Below are positions 50,028 through 60,808 of a DNA stretch of 64,000 nt, piece by piece. This DNA is from Hormiphora californensis. Its lineage: Eukaryota; Ctenophora; Tentaculata; Cydippida; Pleurobrachiidae. Both the position numbers and the translations under genes were made by a program. Every line of letters begins with the position of its first letter. Position 1 is the first letter of the stretch. The stretch lies in assembly GCA_020137815.1 (NCBI GenBank), contig CM035350.1, forward strand, positions 10,328,947-10,392,946. Reading direction: 5' to 3'. Under the pieces are notes generated by a model. It was given only the letters and a program-made list of their open reading frames with translations. It did not search any database and was not told the DNA's origin.

Positions 50028-50600
50028 CAACTATAGAACTCTCCCGCCAGATATGACTGATATGACTGGTTCATTGATTTGATGACAGACAAGCAGAATT
50101 ACATTCTCTATTTTCAAGTTTATTAATCTCTGTTTTCATTAATCGTCGATTCCGATTTACCGAGATTTACCCAGAGCTCGCAAAGTTCAATTATCTTCTT
50201 CAACTTCAATTGTTTTTGTTTAGCCATGATTGCATCCACTCCCATCATGATGGCTCTCCAGTTGTCTCCCCACCCTGGATTTCATTATATACGTGCCACA
50301 TATTATAACACACACACACACACGGCACACAGCTATAATAACTCCCCACACCTACTGCAGCACGTCCCCTATACCGATCCACTCCACACTGCACGTCCTC
50401 CACACGTGTTAATGTCACATATAGAGCTCCAACTATTCAACTATTCAACTATAGATTCTTAATGTTGACTGTTAATCACTCCCTTACACCGCACAAGTGT
50501 TACCCTTCCTAATTGAATGATGTTTTTACCACCGCAAATTTATCTCAAAAGTCAAATTGTGCGACATCTTTCTTCCGATAGTGTGCAGGCGGGGGGGTAA
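50028..50600. other. No supported gene
   Basis: AT-rich sequence with a short CA repeat (50310-50323). Nothing recognised apart from the possible exon start at 50028. Confidence 0.5.
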
Positions 50601-50604
50601 TCAT

Positions 50605-50755
50605 GGTGACAAATGGTGACAAATGGTGACATATGGTGACTCATCTGACCATTTAGGGTATGTCACCATCACCATTTGTCACCATTTGTCACCATTTGTC
50701 ACCATTTGTCTCCATTTGTCACCATTTGTATCCATTTGTCACCATTTTTTGACGA
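50605..50755. repeat. Inverted array of GGTGACAAAT / ATTTGTCACC units
   Basis: Four 10-bp units in one orientation (ATGGTGACAA, 50604-50642) are followed, after a ~25-bp spacer, by eight units in the opposite orientation (CCATTTGTCA, 50670-50750). This gives a potential hairpin. Decayed copies of the same unit appear at 53880-53925. Confidence 0.85.
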
Positions 50756-50964
50756 AATTTGCGGATTTCGGCAGAATCTATATTATAATTTGGAGATGTC
50801 GCGTCGAAGTTTTTTCATCCGATCAATATCAATAGGGTGTGTTTTCGAAAGCTCAGGATTAGCTTAGTCGATTAGAAAAAGAATTAGTCTAATCCCAAGT
50901 AGGGTTTTTGAAAAAATCGACATCAAAGATCAAAAACCACAAATAATAACCGGGTAGGAATGGG

Positions 50965-51515
50965 TGCTCCTTCATAAAACATTTTATGCGACCAAAGCTG
51001 TTAAGCTGTTTTGGAACTTCCAGTGGAAGTTTCTTATTATTTTCGAATGAATTTTAACAATTCAGTCCCCATAGTTACCACTTCAGTTGCCATGGCAACC
51101 GTGTTATTTCCGTTAAAAGTGGCAAAAACAACCACACGGCAAAGCCGTGTGGGTTATCAAAAAGCCCTTACTTGGGGCGCACCCAATGGGTGCGCTAGTC
51201 TCTATTATAATTTGGAGATGTCGCGTCGAAGTGGCCGTTCGTTCAGCGGTATCTAAGCGACAGTGCTCCTTCATAAAATACTTTATGTGCCCAAAGCTGT
51301 AAAGCTGTTGTTTAAACTTTTGGAACTTCCAGTAGAAGTTTGTTGATATTTTTGAATGAATTTTAACATGCCAGTCCCCATAGTTACCAAATCAGTTGCC
51401 ATGGCAACCGTGTTATTGAAAGGGGCGAAAAGAACCACCCGGCGAAGCCGGGTGGGTTATCAAAAAGCCCTTATTTCAGGCGCACCCAATGGGTGCGCTA
51501 GTTCTGTAAAATTTT
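50965..51515. repeat. Two direct copies of a ~240-bp element
   Basis: 50965-51225 and 51260-51515 share TGCTCCTTCATAAAA, CCAAAGCTGT, GGAACTTCCAGT, AGTCCCCATAGTTACCA, GTTGCCATGGCAACCGTGTT, GGGTTATCAAAAAGCCCTTA and GCGCACCCAATGGGTGCGCTAG in order. Identity is roughly 80-85 percent. Within each are small palindromes (GTTGCCATGGCAAC, CGCACCCAATGGGTGCG). It is a dispersed repeat of unknown class, with no coding capacity. Confidence 0.75.
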
Positions 51516-51553
51516 GCAAAAAAAAAGTCATGAAAATTTTTCAAAGGTAACTC

Positions 51554-51785
51554 AACCACGTCCGAATCGTGTTTCGAATCAGTGCATCTTATCGCACGTC
51601 CTGTCGCTAATTAGACGGTTCGAAACGAACCGATACGTGATCCCCATGAGGCCAGTTTAACAAGCGTCAAAATTGCGATTCGATGGGCCTCATGGGGATC
51701 ACATATCTGTTCGTTTCGAAACGTTTAATTATCGGCAAGACATGCAATAAGATGCACCGATTCGAAACACGATTCGGACGTGGTT
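51554..51785. mobile_element. Palindromic MITE, ~230 bp
   Basis: The ends AACCACGTCCGAATCGTG and CACGATTCGGACGTGGTT are perfect inverses. Matching continues through GTTTCGAAT/ATTCGAAAC, GCATCTTAT/ATAAGATGC and GTGATCCCCATGAGGCC/GGCCTCATGGGGATCAC, to a turn near 51668. It is followed by A-rich TTCAAAAAA repeats and GTTAAATCGGGG-type repeats (51865-51920). Confidence 0.8.
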
Positions 51786-52305
51786 TTTCAACAACAAAAA
51801 ATTCAAAAAAATTCAAAAAAAATTCAAAAAAAAAGTTCAAAAAATTTTGGGGGAAATTTATCCTGCCGTTAAATCGGGGTGCCGCTAAATCGGGGGCCGT
51901 TAAATCGGGGTCCGACTGTACCTCCTATTCCTAATAGTTGCATCACTTTACGCCGTACGGTAATTAAGACAATTTCAATAAATTTGAATTGATAGTGACT
52001 AATTGGGACGTTTTTGCAGGTTTTAACTTTTAAGTTTGATTTTGAGCCGTATAAGTAGGGTCGGTTAAAATTCCAGACCCAACTTCCCACAACCGACCCT
52101 ACTACCGGTTGCAGAGATCAGTAATGCCCATTAAGAAGAATTGACGAGGTTGTTAGTTGAAGTTGATAAGATTTGTTATTGTTTAGTGTTTTACAGATAA
52201 AACAGCGTGTCTTGTTAATAGCGATAAACAATGTGACTAAAAACTCCTAAATAACGGAGTTATACAGAAATTTAAACATGATGTCATGATACAGTCCCCT
52301 CTCTT

Positions 52306-52953
52306 CTAAGCCTTGTTAGGGAAGCCAGGCCAGCCCGCAGCGAACGGAGCGTTGATAGTGTAGGTTTTATTGGTGCACTCCTCACTCTTCAACCATTCAG
52401 CGATGTTGGGTAGATCTGCAACCCGTTGCATGTACTCACTCACCTCACCAGTGAAACTTTCCGGAGTCAGGGCCCGGATATGGTCCAGATACTCGTACGC
52501 CAAGATATCAATATAGGTGACCTTGTCTCCAAAGATGAAAGGCTTGACAACGAATTTCGCAAACCTCTCCAGGAAAACTCTCAACTTTGTGATGAACCCC
52601 TCTTTGAGGTTTTCAAAATCAGCGCTGTCCGAGAGCGTAGCGAGGTCCGTTCTCTGTGACTGGACCACCAATTCCACCATGTCTCCCTTGGCGAGGTCAT
52701 CCGGCATCATATCAAACTTTCGGCCCAGGTATCTCATAATAGCGAGGGACTCTGTCATCTTCACATCTCCATCAATAAGGTAGGGAAGGTTGGGGAAATC
52801 CATACCGAGATTCTCTTTAGTTTCACCGAACCACATTCCCATTCCCTCTTCAGTGACGGGGATGGTAGCATCCTTAAACTCTACACCTTTATATCTGAGG
52901 AGCAGCCTAATGGGCTCCCCTCGCCCCCTAAGTGCCCAGTATCCCAGTTCCAT
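52306..52953 (-). CDS. Glutathione S-transferase, mu-like, intronless, 215 aa
   Basis: The protein starts MELGYWALRGRGEPIRLLLR. It has the catalytic Tyr in the first strand, the glutathione-site DFPNLPYLIDGDVKMTES (cis-Pro and the Glu/Ser that hold the gamma-glutamyl group), and the C-terminal helical domain with GDKVTYIDILAYEYLD, the conserved N-cap/Asp motif. Length and the LGYW and LDFPNLPYLIDG-type strings fit cytosolic mu-class or related sigma/mu-like GSTs. These conjugate glutathione to electrophiles. The start Met is immediately upstream of strand 1. No intron is needed, which is unusual next to the intron-dense genes here and may mean retroposition, though no poly(A) relic is seen. 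Confidence 0.9.
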   Translation of the reverse strand: MELGYWALRGRGEPIRLLLRYKGVEFKDATIPVTEEGMGMWFGETKENLGMDFPNLPYLIDGDVKMTESLAIMRYLGRKFDMMPDDLAKGDMVELVVQSQRTDLATLSDSADFENLKEGFITKLRVFLERFAKFVVKPFIFGDKVTYIDILAYEYLDHIRALTPESFTGEVSEYMQRVADLPNIAEWLKSEECTNKTYTINAPFAAGWPGFPNKA

Positions 52954-54050
52954 TGTGTAGAGGGTGCTAGATCAGGGGGGAGGGAGATATTAGTTGGATA
53001 GAGGGAGATATTAGTTGGATAGAGAAAGAGGGAGATATCTCAAAGGGATGGTTGGGTGTTAGGGGGGATATACTAAAAAAAATTCCCTTGAAAAAGGTAA
53101 GGACGAATTCAATTTATAAGGGGGGGGGGAAAAAGGTTTATATGTCTTTACCCACAATAGAAGATTTTTTTTAAATCATTTTGACTCGAAAGTGATGGAA
53201 ATCAGGAAAATAATCACGTCATATAAGAATCGCTTTTAAGATGAAAGGGAAGGGCAGGGGTTAATCAACACTCCCGTTACCCCCGGTTATCGGCTTGTGG
53301 GCCATTTGGAAAAGGGTCTGCCAGCCTTTTGGGGGGAAAAAAAAACCAATAAAAAAAGGAAAAGCGTGAATTTCCCTTTACTGCAGAGGTGCTCCCTAAC
53401 AAAAACACCCCCATAAAAGCAATCTTTTGGGGAACACTGTGTGACCCCCCGGGGGGCGGGAAAAAATCCTAAACGAATGTTTAATACAGCATGGGTTTAA
53501 AAGGTTTCCCCCTTTATTTAAAAAAGCTATGGGGTTTTTATACCCATTGAAAATTTTTTCTGGGGCCCAAAAAATTTTGGGAAAAAATTAATTTTCCTTA
53601 AAACCGATTTTATTTGTTAAAAGTTTTAAAAACTTTGGCCCAAAAATTCCCGGGGGATGGGCCCCAGTAGTTTTTTGGGAAACGGCTAAAAAAATTCCCA
53701 AAAAAAATTGCTTGGGGGTTTTTGTACCCCCCTTGCACAACACATTTAAAGCGAAATTAACCCCCCTTTTGGAACCCCCCCCGGTTTTCCCATAACATCA
53801 TATTATCCCTTTGTAGGAAAGCCCCCAAGGGGGAAAATGGGGGACAAGGGTAAATCATCTAAAAATTTTTGGTCATGTCACCATACCATTTTGTAAACAT
53901 TTGTCACCTTTTGTCACCATGTTTTACCCCCAGGGGTCCCAATTTACAGTGCATTCAGTTTACAAATTGGCCAGCTTTTAAAAAACCCCGGGGTTTTATA
54001 GGGTTTTGGGGGCAGGGGGGGTAGGGGGAAAACCCCAAACGCACTCTCAT
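52954..54050. other. GST upstream region passing into low-quality sequence
   Basis: A short duplication of GAGGGAGATATTAGTTGGATAG occurs at 52979-53018. From about 53050 on, runs of A, G, C and T become inflated (for example AAAAAAATTCCC, GGGGGGGGG) and words look stretched. Nothing coding can be trusted here. Confidence 0.6.
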
Positions 54051-56850
54051 AGTCTCTACCGAAACCCGGGGTTTTTTTTTAAAAACCCTTTTAAGTGTTT
54101 TTTTAACCCAAAGTTTCTAGGTTTTTCCCCCCCCCCCCAAAAAGGGGAAAATTTTTTTTTTCCCAAAAACCTTTTTTTTTTGGGGGGGGGGAAAAAAAAG
54201 GGGGGGGGGGGAAAAAATTTTTTTAAAATTTTTTTTTTCCCCCAAAAAAAAAAATTTTTTTTTTTTTTTCTCTTTTTTTTTCCTTTTTTTTTTTTTTGGG
54301 GGGGGGGGGGCCCCCCCCCCAAAAAAAAAAAAAAAAGGGGGGGGGAAAAAAAGGAAAAAAAAGGGGGGGAAAAAAAAAAAAAAAAAGGGGGCGAGAGAGG
54401 GGGGGGAAAAAAAAAAAAAATTTTTTCCCCCCTTTTTTTTTTCTTTAAAAAAGGGGTTTTTTTTAGGCCCTTTGGGTTTTTTTGGGGTTTTTGGGGAAAA
54501 AAAAAGGGGGGGGGGGGGGGGGGGCCCCGGGGGGGAAAAAAAGGGGGGCCCCCCCTTTTTTTTTTAAAGGGGGGGGGGTTTCCGGGGAAATTTTTTTTTG
54601 GGGGGGGGGTTTTTGGGGGGGGGGGGTTTTTTTTAAAGTTTTTTTTTTGGGCCCCTTTTTTCCCGGGGGTTTGGGGGAAAAAAAAACCCCCTTTTTTTTT
54701 TTTTCTTCCCCCCCCCTTTTTTCCCCCCCCCCCCCCTTTTTTTTTTAAAAAAAAAATTTTTTCCCCCCCCCCCCCCCTCTTTTCCCCTTTTTCCCCCCCC
54801 CTTTTTTTCCCCCCTTTTTTTTTAAAATTAAAATTTTTTGGGGGGGGGGGGGGGAAAAAAAAAAAAAAAGGGGGGGGTTTAAAAGGGGGAGCCAAAAAAA
54901 AGGGAAAGGGAAAAAGGGGGGGTTTTTTGGGGGAAAACCCGGGGGGTTTTTTGGGGAAAAAATTTTTCCTTTTTCCCAAAAACCAAAGGGAAAAAAAAGA
55001 AAGGGGGAAGGGGGGAGGAAAAAAGGGGGAAGGGGGGGGGGGAAAAAAAAAGAAGGGAAAAAAAGGGGGGGGTTTTTTTATCCAATTTTCCCCCCCCCCC
55101 TTTTTTTCCTTTTTAAAATTTTTTAAAAAAAACCCCCCCTTTTTTTTTTTTTTTTTCCCCCCCCCCCCAAAAAAATTTTTTTTTTTTTTTTTTGGGGGGG
55201 GGGGGGTTTTGGTTTTTAAAAAAAGGGGTTTTTTAAAATTTTTTCTTTTCCCCTTTTCTTTTTTTTAAAATTTTTCCCCTTTTTTTTTTTTCCCAAAACC
55301 TTTTTTTTTTTTTCCCCCCAAAAAAAATTTTTTTTTTTCCAAAAAAAATTTTTTTTCACCTTTTTTTCCTTTTTTTTTTTAAAAAATTTTTAAAAAAACC
55401 CCTTTTTTAATTGGGTTTTTTTTTGGGGTCCCCAAAAGGGGGAAAAAAAAACCCCCGGGGGTTTTTTTTTTTTAAATAAAAAAGCCCGGGGGGGGAAAAA
55501 AAAATTTTTTTTTTTTTTTTAAAGGGCCAAAAAAGGGGGAAATTTTTTAAAAAAAAGGGGGTTTTTTTTTTTTGGGGGTTTTTGGGGGGTTTTTTTTTTA
55601 AAAACCTTTAAAATTTTTTTTTTTTTTTTTTAGTATTGGGGTTTTTTTAAGGGTTTTTGGTTTTTTTCCCAGGGGGGGGGGGGGTTTTTTTTAAAAAAAA
55701 TTTTTGGGGGGGTTTTTTTTTTTTTTTTGGGAAAAAAAATTTTTTAAAAAATTTTTTTTTTCCCCGGGGCCTTGGGGGGCCCTTTTTTTTTTTAAATTTT
55801 TTTTTTAAAAAAAATTTTTTTTTTTTTTTTTTTTACCAAAAGGGTTTTGGGGAAAAAGGGGGGAAAAAAAAGGGGGTTTTGGGGGGGGGAAGGGGGAAAA
55901 AAAGGGGGCCCCTTTTTTTTTTGGGGGTTTTTTGTTTTCCCTTTTTTTTTAAAAAAACCCCCCCTTTTTTTAAAATTCTTTTAAATTTTTTTTTTCCCCC
56001 TTTTTTTTTTTTTCCCCCCCCCTGTTGGGTTTTTTGGGGGGGGGGGAAGGGGGGAAAAGGGGGGGAGGGAAAAAGGGGGGGGGAAAAAAAAAAAGGGGGG
56101 GGGGAAAAGGGAAAAGGGGGCCCCAAAAAAAAAAAAGGGGGGGGGGGGGAAAAAAAGGGGGGAAAAAAAAAGGGGGGGGTTTTTTAAAAAAGAAAAAGGG
56201 GGGAAACCAAAAAAAAAAAAATTTTTGGGGGAAAAATTTTTTAAAAGGGGGGGTTTTTTTTAATTTTTAAAAAAAAATTTTTTGGGAAAAAAAAACCCCA
56301 AAAAAAAAAGGGGGGGGGGGGAAGGGGGGGAAAAAAAAAGGGGGGGGGTAAATTTTTGGGGGGAAAAAAGAGGGGAGGAAAAAAAAAGGGGAAAAGGAGG
56401 GGGGGAAAAAAAAAAACCCCCAAAAAAAAAAAAAAAAAGGGGGGGGGGGGGGGAAAAAAAAGGGAAAAAAGGGAAAAAAAAAATTTTAAAAAAGGGGTTT
56501 TAATTTTAAAAAAGGGTTTTTTTCCAAACCCCCCCCCCAAAAAATTTTTTTTTTTTTTTGGGTTGGAATTTTAAAAAATTTTTTTTTTAAAAATTTTTTG
56601 GAAAAAAATTTTTTAAAAAAAATTAAAAAAATTTTTAAAAAAATTTTTTGGGGGTTTTTTAAAATTTTTTTTTTTAAAAATTTGGGGCCCCCCCTTTTTT
56701 TTTTTTGGGAAAAAAAGGGAAAAAAGGGGGGGAAAAAAAGGGGGGGAGGGGGAGAAAAAAGGGGGAAGAGGGAGAGAAGAGGAGAGAAAGGAGGAGAAAG
56801 AAAGGAAAAAAGGGAAAAAAAGGGAAAAGGGGAAAGTTTAGATAAAACCT
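54050..56850. other. Homopolymer-expanded sequence, probably an assembly/base-calling artefact
   Basis: Nearly all bases occur in runs of 4-20 identical letters, with almost no CpG or other mixed words, for ~2.8 kb. No known biological sequence has this texture, and both flanks grade into it. Very long open frames in it are meaningless, because runs encode only Phe, Lys, Gly and Pro. Do not annotate genes here. Confidence 0.9.
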
Positions 56851-58100
56851 ATCGGCGAATAATGAACGGATCAGAGTTAGAAAATGATGGATGTATTTTT
56901 AAGGGTAAGATTAAATAAAACCTCCCACTAGTAGAAGGATATGTGACGGATCAATGGTCGGTATTATAGAGGGGGGGAAAATGGGGTGTGTTTTATGATT
57001 TAGAGAGGGGGGTTTAAAATGATAGGGGAGAGAGAGAGAGGGTTCACTGATCAGAGGAGAGAGAGAAATGGGTTCACTGATCAAAGGAGAGAGAAAGAGA
57101 GAGAGAAGAGAGATGGGGCAAATCAGAGGAGAGAGATTGAGGGCAAATCAGTGAACTTAGATTATCCCCAAATAGTGTTTTGCTTTTCGTAAAAGACCAA
57201 ACCCCCCATGAAAACCCAAAATCAGGTATTTTGTGGGTAGTATTTTTTAAAACTTACTATATGCATTGAAAAGGTTTTTGTTTTAAGCAGGTTTGGAAAA
57301 ACGACCAAAATTTTGTATAAACAATAATTTTCCCCAAATGGGGTTTTTAGGCATGGTTTCGGAATTGGGGGTACAATGAATAGTGTTGAGATCGATGTTT
57401 ATAAGGAAAGATAAAAAGAAAAGAAAAGAAAAGTGAAAAAAAAAAGGGGGAGGAGAGAAGGGACAGGGGAAAAGGGGAGAGAGGAGGAGGGATGGAGAGA
57501 GAGAGAGAGAAAGGAGAGAGAGAGAGAGAGGAGAGAGAAGAGAGAGAGGGAGAGAGAGAGAGAGGAAAAGGGAGGAGAGGGGAGGAAACCTTTTCCCTCT
57601 TCCTCAACCCTTCATTCGCTTTTTCTTTTTCTCTAGCTTTAATTCACTTATATCCCTTCTTTCTTCCCCCCCTTTTAATTTATTTTTTTTGGGTTTTTCT
57701 CTTTTATGGGGTTGGTTTTTTTTAGTTTTCCATGATCTCTTTGTATACTAGAAACTACATATTAAAGTTTTTTTTAGAAAATGGTTCTGAGAAGAAGGGG
57801 GATGTACAGACAGGGGGGGGCAGACAAAAGGGCGACAGGAAAATTTCCCCAGAGTATCAAAACTTTTTTTCCTTTTTTTTTAACAAACAATTTCATTTTT
57901 TGTTTTTTTTTATGAGTGTAGTTTTTTAAATTGCCTAGCTCGAGTCTTTTGCGATCTTAGGGAAAGGGTTTTGAACAAGGAATATAGTTTAGTTTTGTTA
58001 TTAATAGTTGATAAAAAAAGCAAATTTAGGGGAATGTGGGGGGATAATTGGTTTTTGAAAGCTTGAAGGGGGTTATGAATGCTCATATTAGTCAAAAAAA
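56851..58100. other. Low-quality flank with GA-rich tract
   Basis: GAGAGA-type repeats occur at 57020-57130 and 57425-57590. Elsewhere runs are still inflated, for example GGGGTTTTTAGG and TTTTTTTATG. Real sequence is probably present but single-base lengths are unreliable. No gene is supported. Confidence 0.6.
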
Positions 58101-60120
58101 AAGTTTTAAGGGGGAAAAAAGCCAATTAATGGGCCAGGGGGCTATTTGTAATTCCACTAATGGAAGCTTTTGTTCCATCCGTATTTTAAAAATAGTCAAT
58201 TACTATTGGCTCTCATCTCTATAGTAGCGGAAAGGGTTAGAAAAAACCAAACCCCCAAACCCCAACAAATTCCGTTCCCGATAAACCTCTCTCTCTCTCC
58301 CCTTTTTCTTTTCTCTCTCTCCCTCTCTCTCTCTCTAAACCTCTATTCTTCTATTCTCCACGTTCCTTTTATGCATGTATTGAGAGAGGGAAAGACTTAA
58401 CCCTCTCTTGCAAAGAGTCTTTACACTCATTTTCTAGAGGGACCATAGCGACACAGTTGTACACACACACACAATCTCTCTCTAAAGCTTCATCTTTCTG
58501 TCGCTCTCCATCTCTCCATCTCTCTGTATCTGTCTATCTCGCTCTCTGGATCTCACAATTGTATGTGAATACCGTATGAATGCCGTGGTTATAGCGTCTC
58601 AGGAGATGACTCTTTGGATATATCATAATGCGTTGGGGGTTTTCCAGAAGAAGATACGAGAAGGCCTGAGGAGGAGGAGAGAAGGCGTGAGAGAGGGGAG
58701 AGAGAGAGTAGAGGTGTATCGATTCTAGCAGCTGAGAGAAGAGCTCTTTTCTCCTCCTCTTCTTATTACTCCTCGTCTCTACACTCTCATCCTCGTCTTC
58801 ACCGAGTTCTTTCTAGTTTCTTTCTCTCTCTATAACTCTCTATAGCTCTCCCTCTTACTCTCTCTATCCCTCTATTATAGCTCTCCCTCTTTCTATGTAC
58901 CTCCATCTGCAGTAGTACTGAACTGTGTTTTTGAAGTTTGCTGTTTAGTAAACAGTGTTTACCCTTCCTTTATACAACTACTACTTTATTACTTTATATT
59001 ACTACCCATCATGATAGTATAAAACTATTATTTTAACCATCACAGTTATATATAACTATATTAACTATTGTAACTAGTAGAAAGAGTGGTACAATTAGTA
59101 GTACCTGCAACCACCACCAAGCTTTACAGCTGTTTTTCGAACAGAGCTGCTGAACATATCTACTTCGGGGTGGCCTTTCTTAACAGTGCTGCTTGCAGTC
59201 AAAATACGGTATCGCGAAATACAGTAATGAGACACACACGTTGCATAACGCGCGGCAAAAAGTTCATGTGTCAGCACGTACTAGCGTACTGATTGGCCAC
59301 GGTTGCGCATCGTCTTACTGTATCTTCGTTTTCCATTACCGTTTTCCCACTACAAGCGACCGTGTAACCTGGGGTCACTTTGCTTGAATCGAGTGAGGTA
59401 ATTATTATGACATTTCCTTAGATTTTCTAAAATCGTTCTACGCAATATTGTACACTAACTAGTACATTAGTACATTATTTCTCTCTCTCAATTGTGCTCT
59501 TTGTCTTTGCAGCTCTTGTGTGCTAGGTAACAATACCAGCAGCTAGGAAGGTTTTACCAGCTACAGAGAGATTAGAGAGAGAGAGAACAAGGGAGCGCTA
59601 TTATAGAATCGATCAACCTGATTTTCCAATATGTCTATACTAGGAATCCAAGGCAAATATTACATGGTAATCTCCAGGATTTTCCTTACACTTTAGTTTA
59701 ATTTCTTTGTTTAATTTCTTTATTGGTTTATTATTATGATAACTCCCTCCCCATCGTTGTTTCGTGATCCCCCCCCCCCAAGACTTAGTGTCCCCACAAT
59801 TACAACCCTGTAATGACTAACTAAACATCCCCCTATCATGATGGCAGTGCTGCAGTATGAAGAATGCATTATGACCGGTAGATCCTGATTGAAAGATGAC
59901 CAATCTTCTCAGAACCAGTCTCATCATATTTCTAGGTAATCAATGCTGCACAATAACACACATGGGTAACCATGGTAACTATGGTAACACATGGGGTAAC
60001 AAGCATTCTATAGCCCCTTGTTACGCACAACCTATAATCTAACAACTCTTGAAATTGATATCGCCCCCGCTGAATATATCGCGTGTCTGTGTAACACACT
60101 CTCTAACATACCCTTGTCAG
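58101..60120. other. Intergenic/5' region before the ANF-receptor exons
   Basis: CT-rich patches lie at 58280-58345, 58480-58560 and 58800-58890. The words at 59110-59135 (CACCAAGCTTTACAGCTGT) also occur in OFD1 intron 6 at 4940-4958. A possible first exon of the downstream gene lies here (short ATG frames at 59630 and 59840, each followed by GT), but none looks like a signal peptide and I make no call. Confidence 0.4.
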
Positions 60121-60739
60121 GCTCAATCCTGCCCGTAGTAGTTCAAGGTAAAACTCTATCTCCCTGTGTGTAATATATCCCTTGTGTGCTGCGTTACACG
60201 TGCTGTGTTATGTACTGTGTTATGTGCTGTGCAGCTGGGTGTGTGTGCTGATGAGGGGGTAATGATAACATGTGTAATGATAACATGTGTAATGATAACA
60301 TGTGTAATGATAACATGTGTAATGATAACATGTGTAATGATAACATGTGCAATGATAACATGTGTAATGATAACATGTGCAATGATAACATGTGTAATGA
60401 TAACATGTGTAATGATAACATGTGTAATGATAACATGTGTAGTGATAACATGTGTAATGATAACATGTGTAATGATAACATGTGTAATGATAACATGTGT
60501 AATGATAACATGTGTAATGATAACATGTGTAATGATAACATGTGTAATGATAACATGTGTAATGATAACATGTGTAATGATAACACGTGTAATGATAACA
60601 TGTGTAATGATAACATGTGTAATGATAACATGTGTAATGATAACTGATATGCTGCTTGGTGAGCTGATTTTGTGTGACCTGATGATTTACCTTTTACTAA
60701 AAACGGTTCCCTGTATTAACAGTTTTATCTGCATCAATT

Positions 60740-60808
<69 letters not shown>

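Noticed and set aside
49087-50092. Several long open frames on both strands, and a CRISPR-like look
   Set aside because: A stop-free 39-bp unit repeated in multiples of three gives open frames automatically; there are no distinct spacers between repeats.
54006-55268. A 420-codon plus-strand open frame and a 307-codon minus-strand frame
   Set aside because: They consist of Phe/Lys/Gly/Pro runs produced by inflated homopolymers; overlapping long frames on both strands show there is no coding signal.
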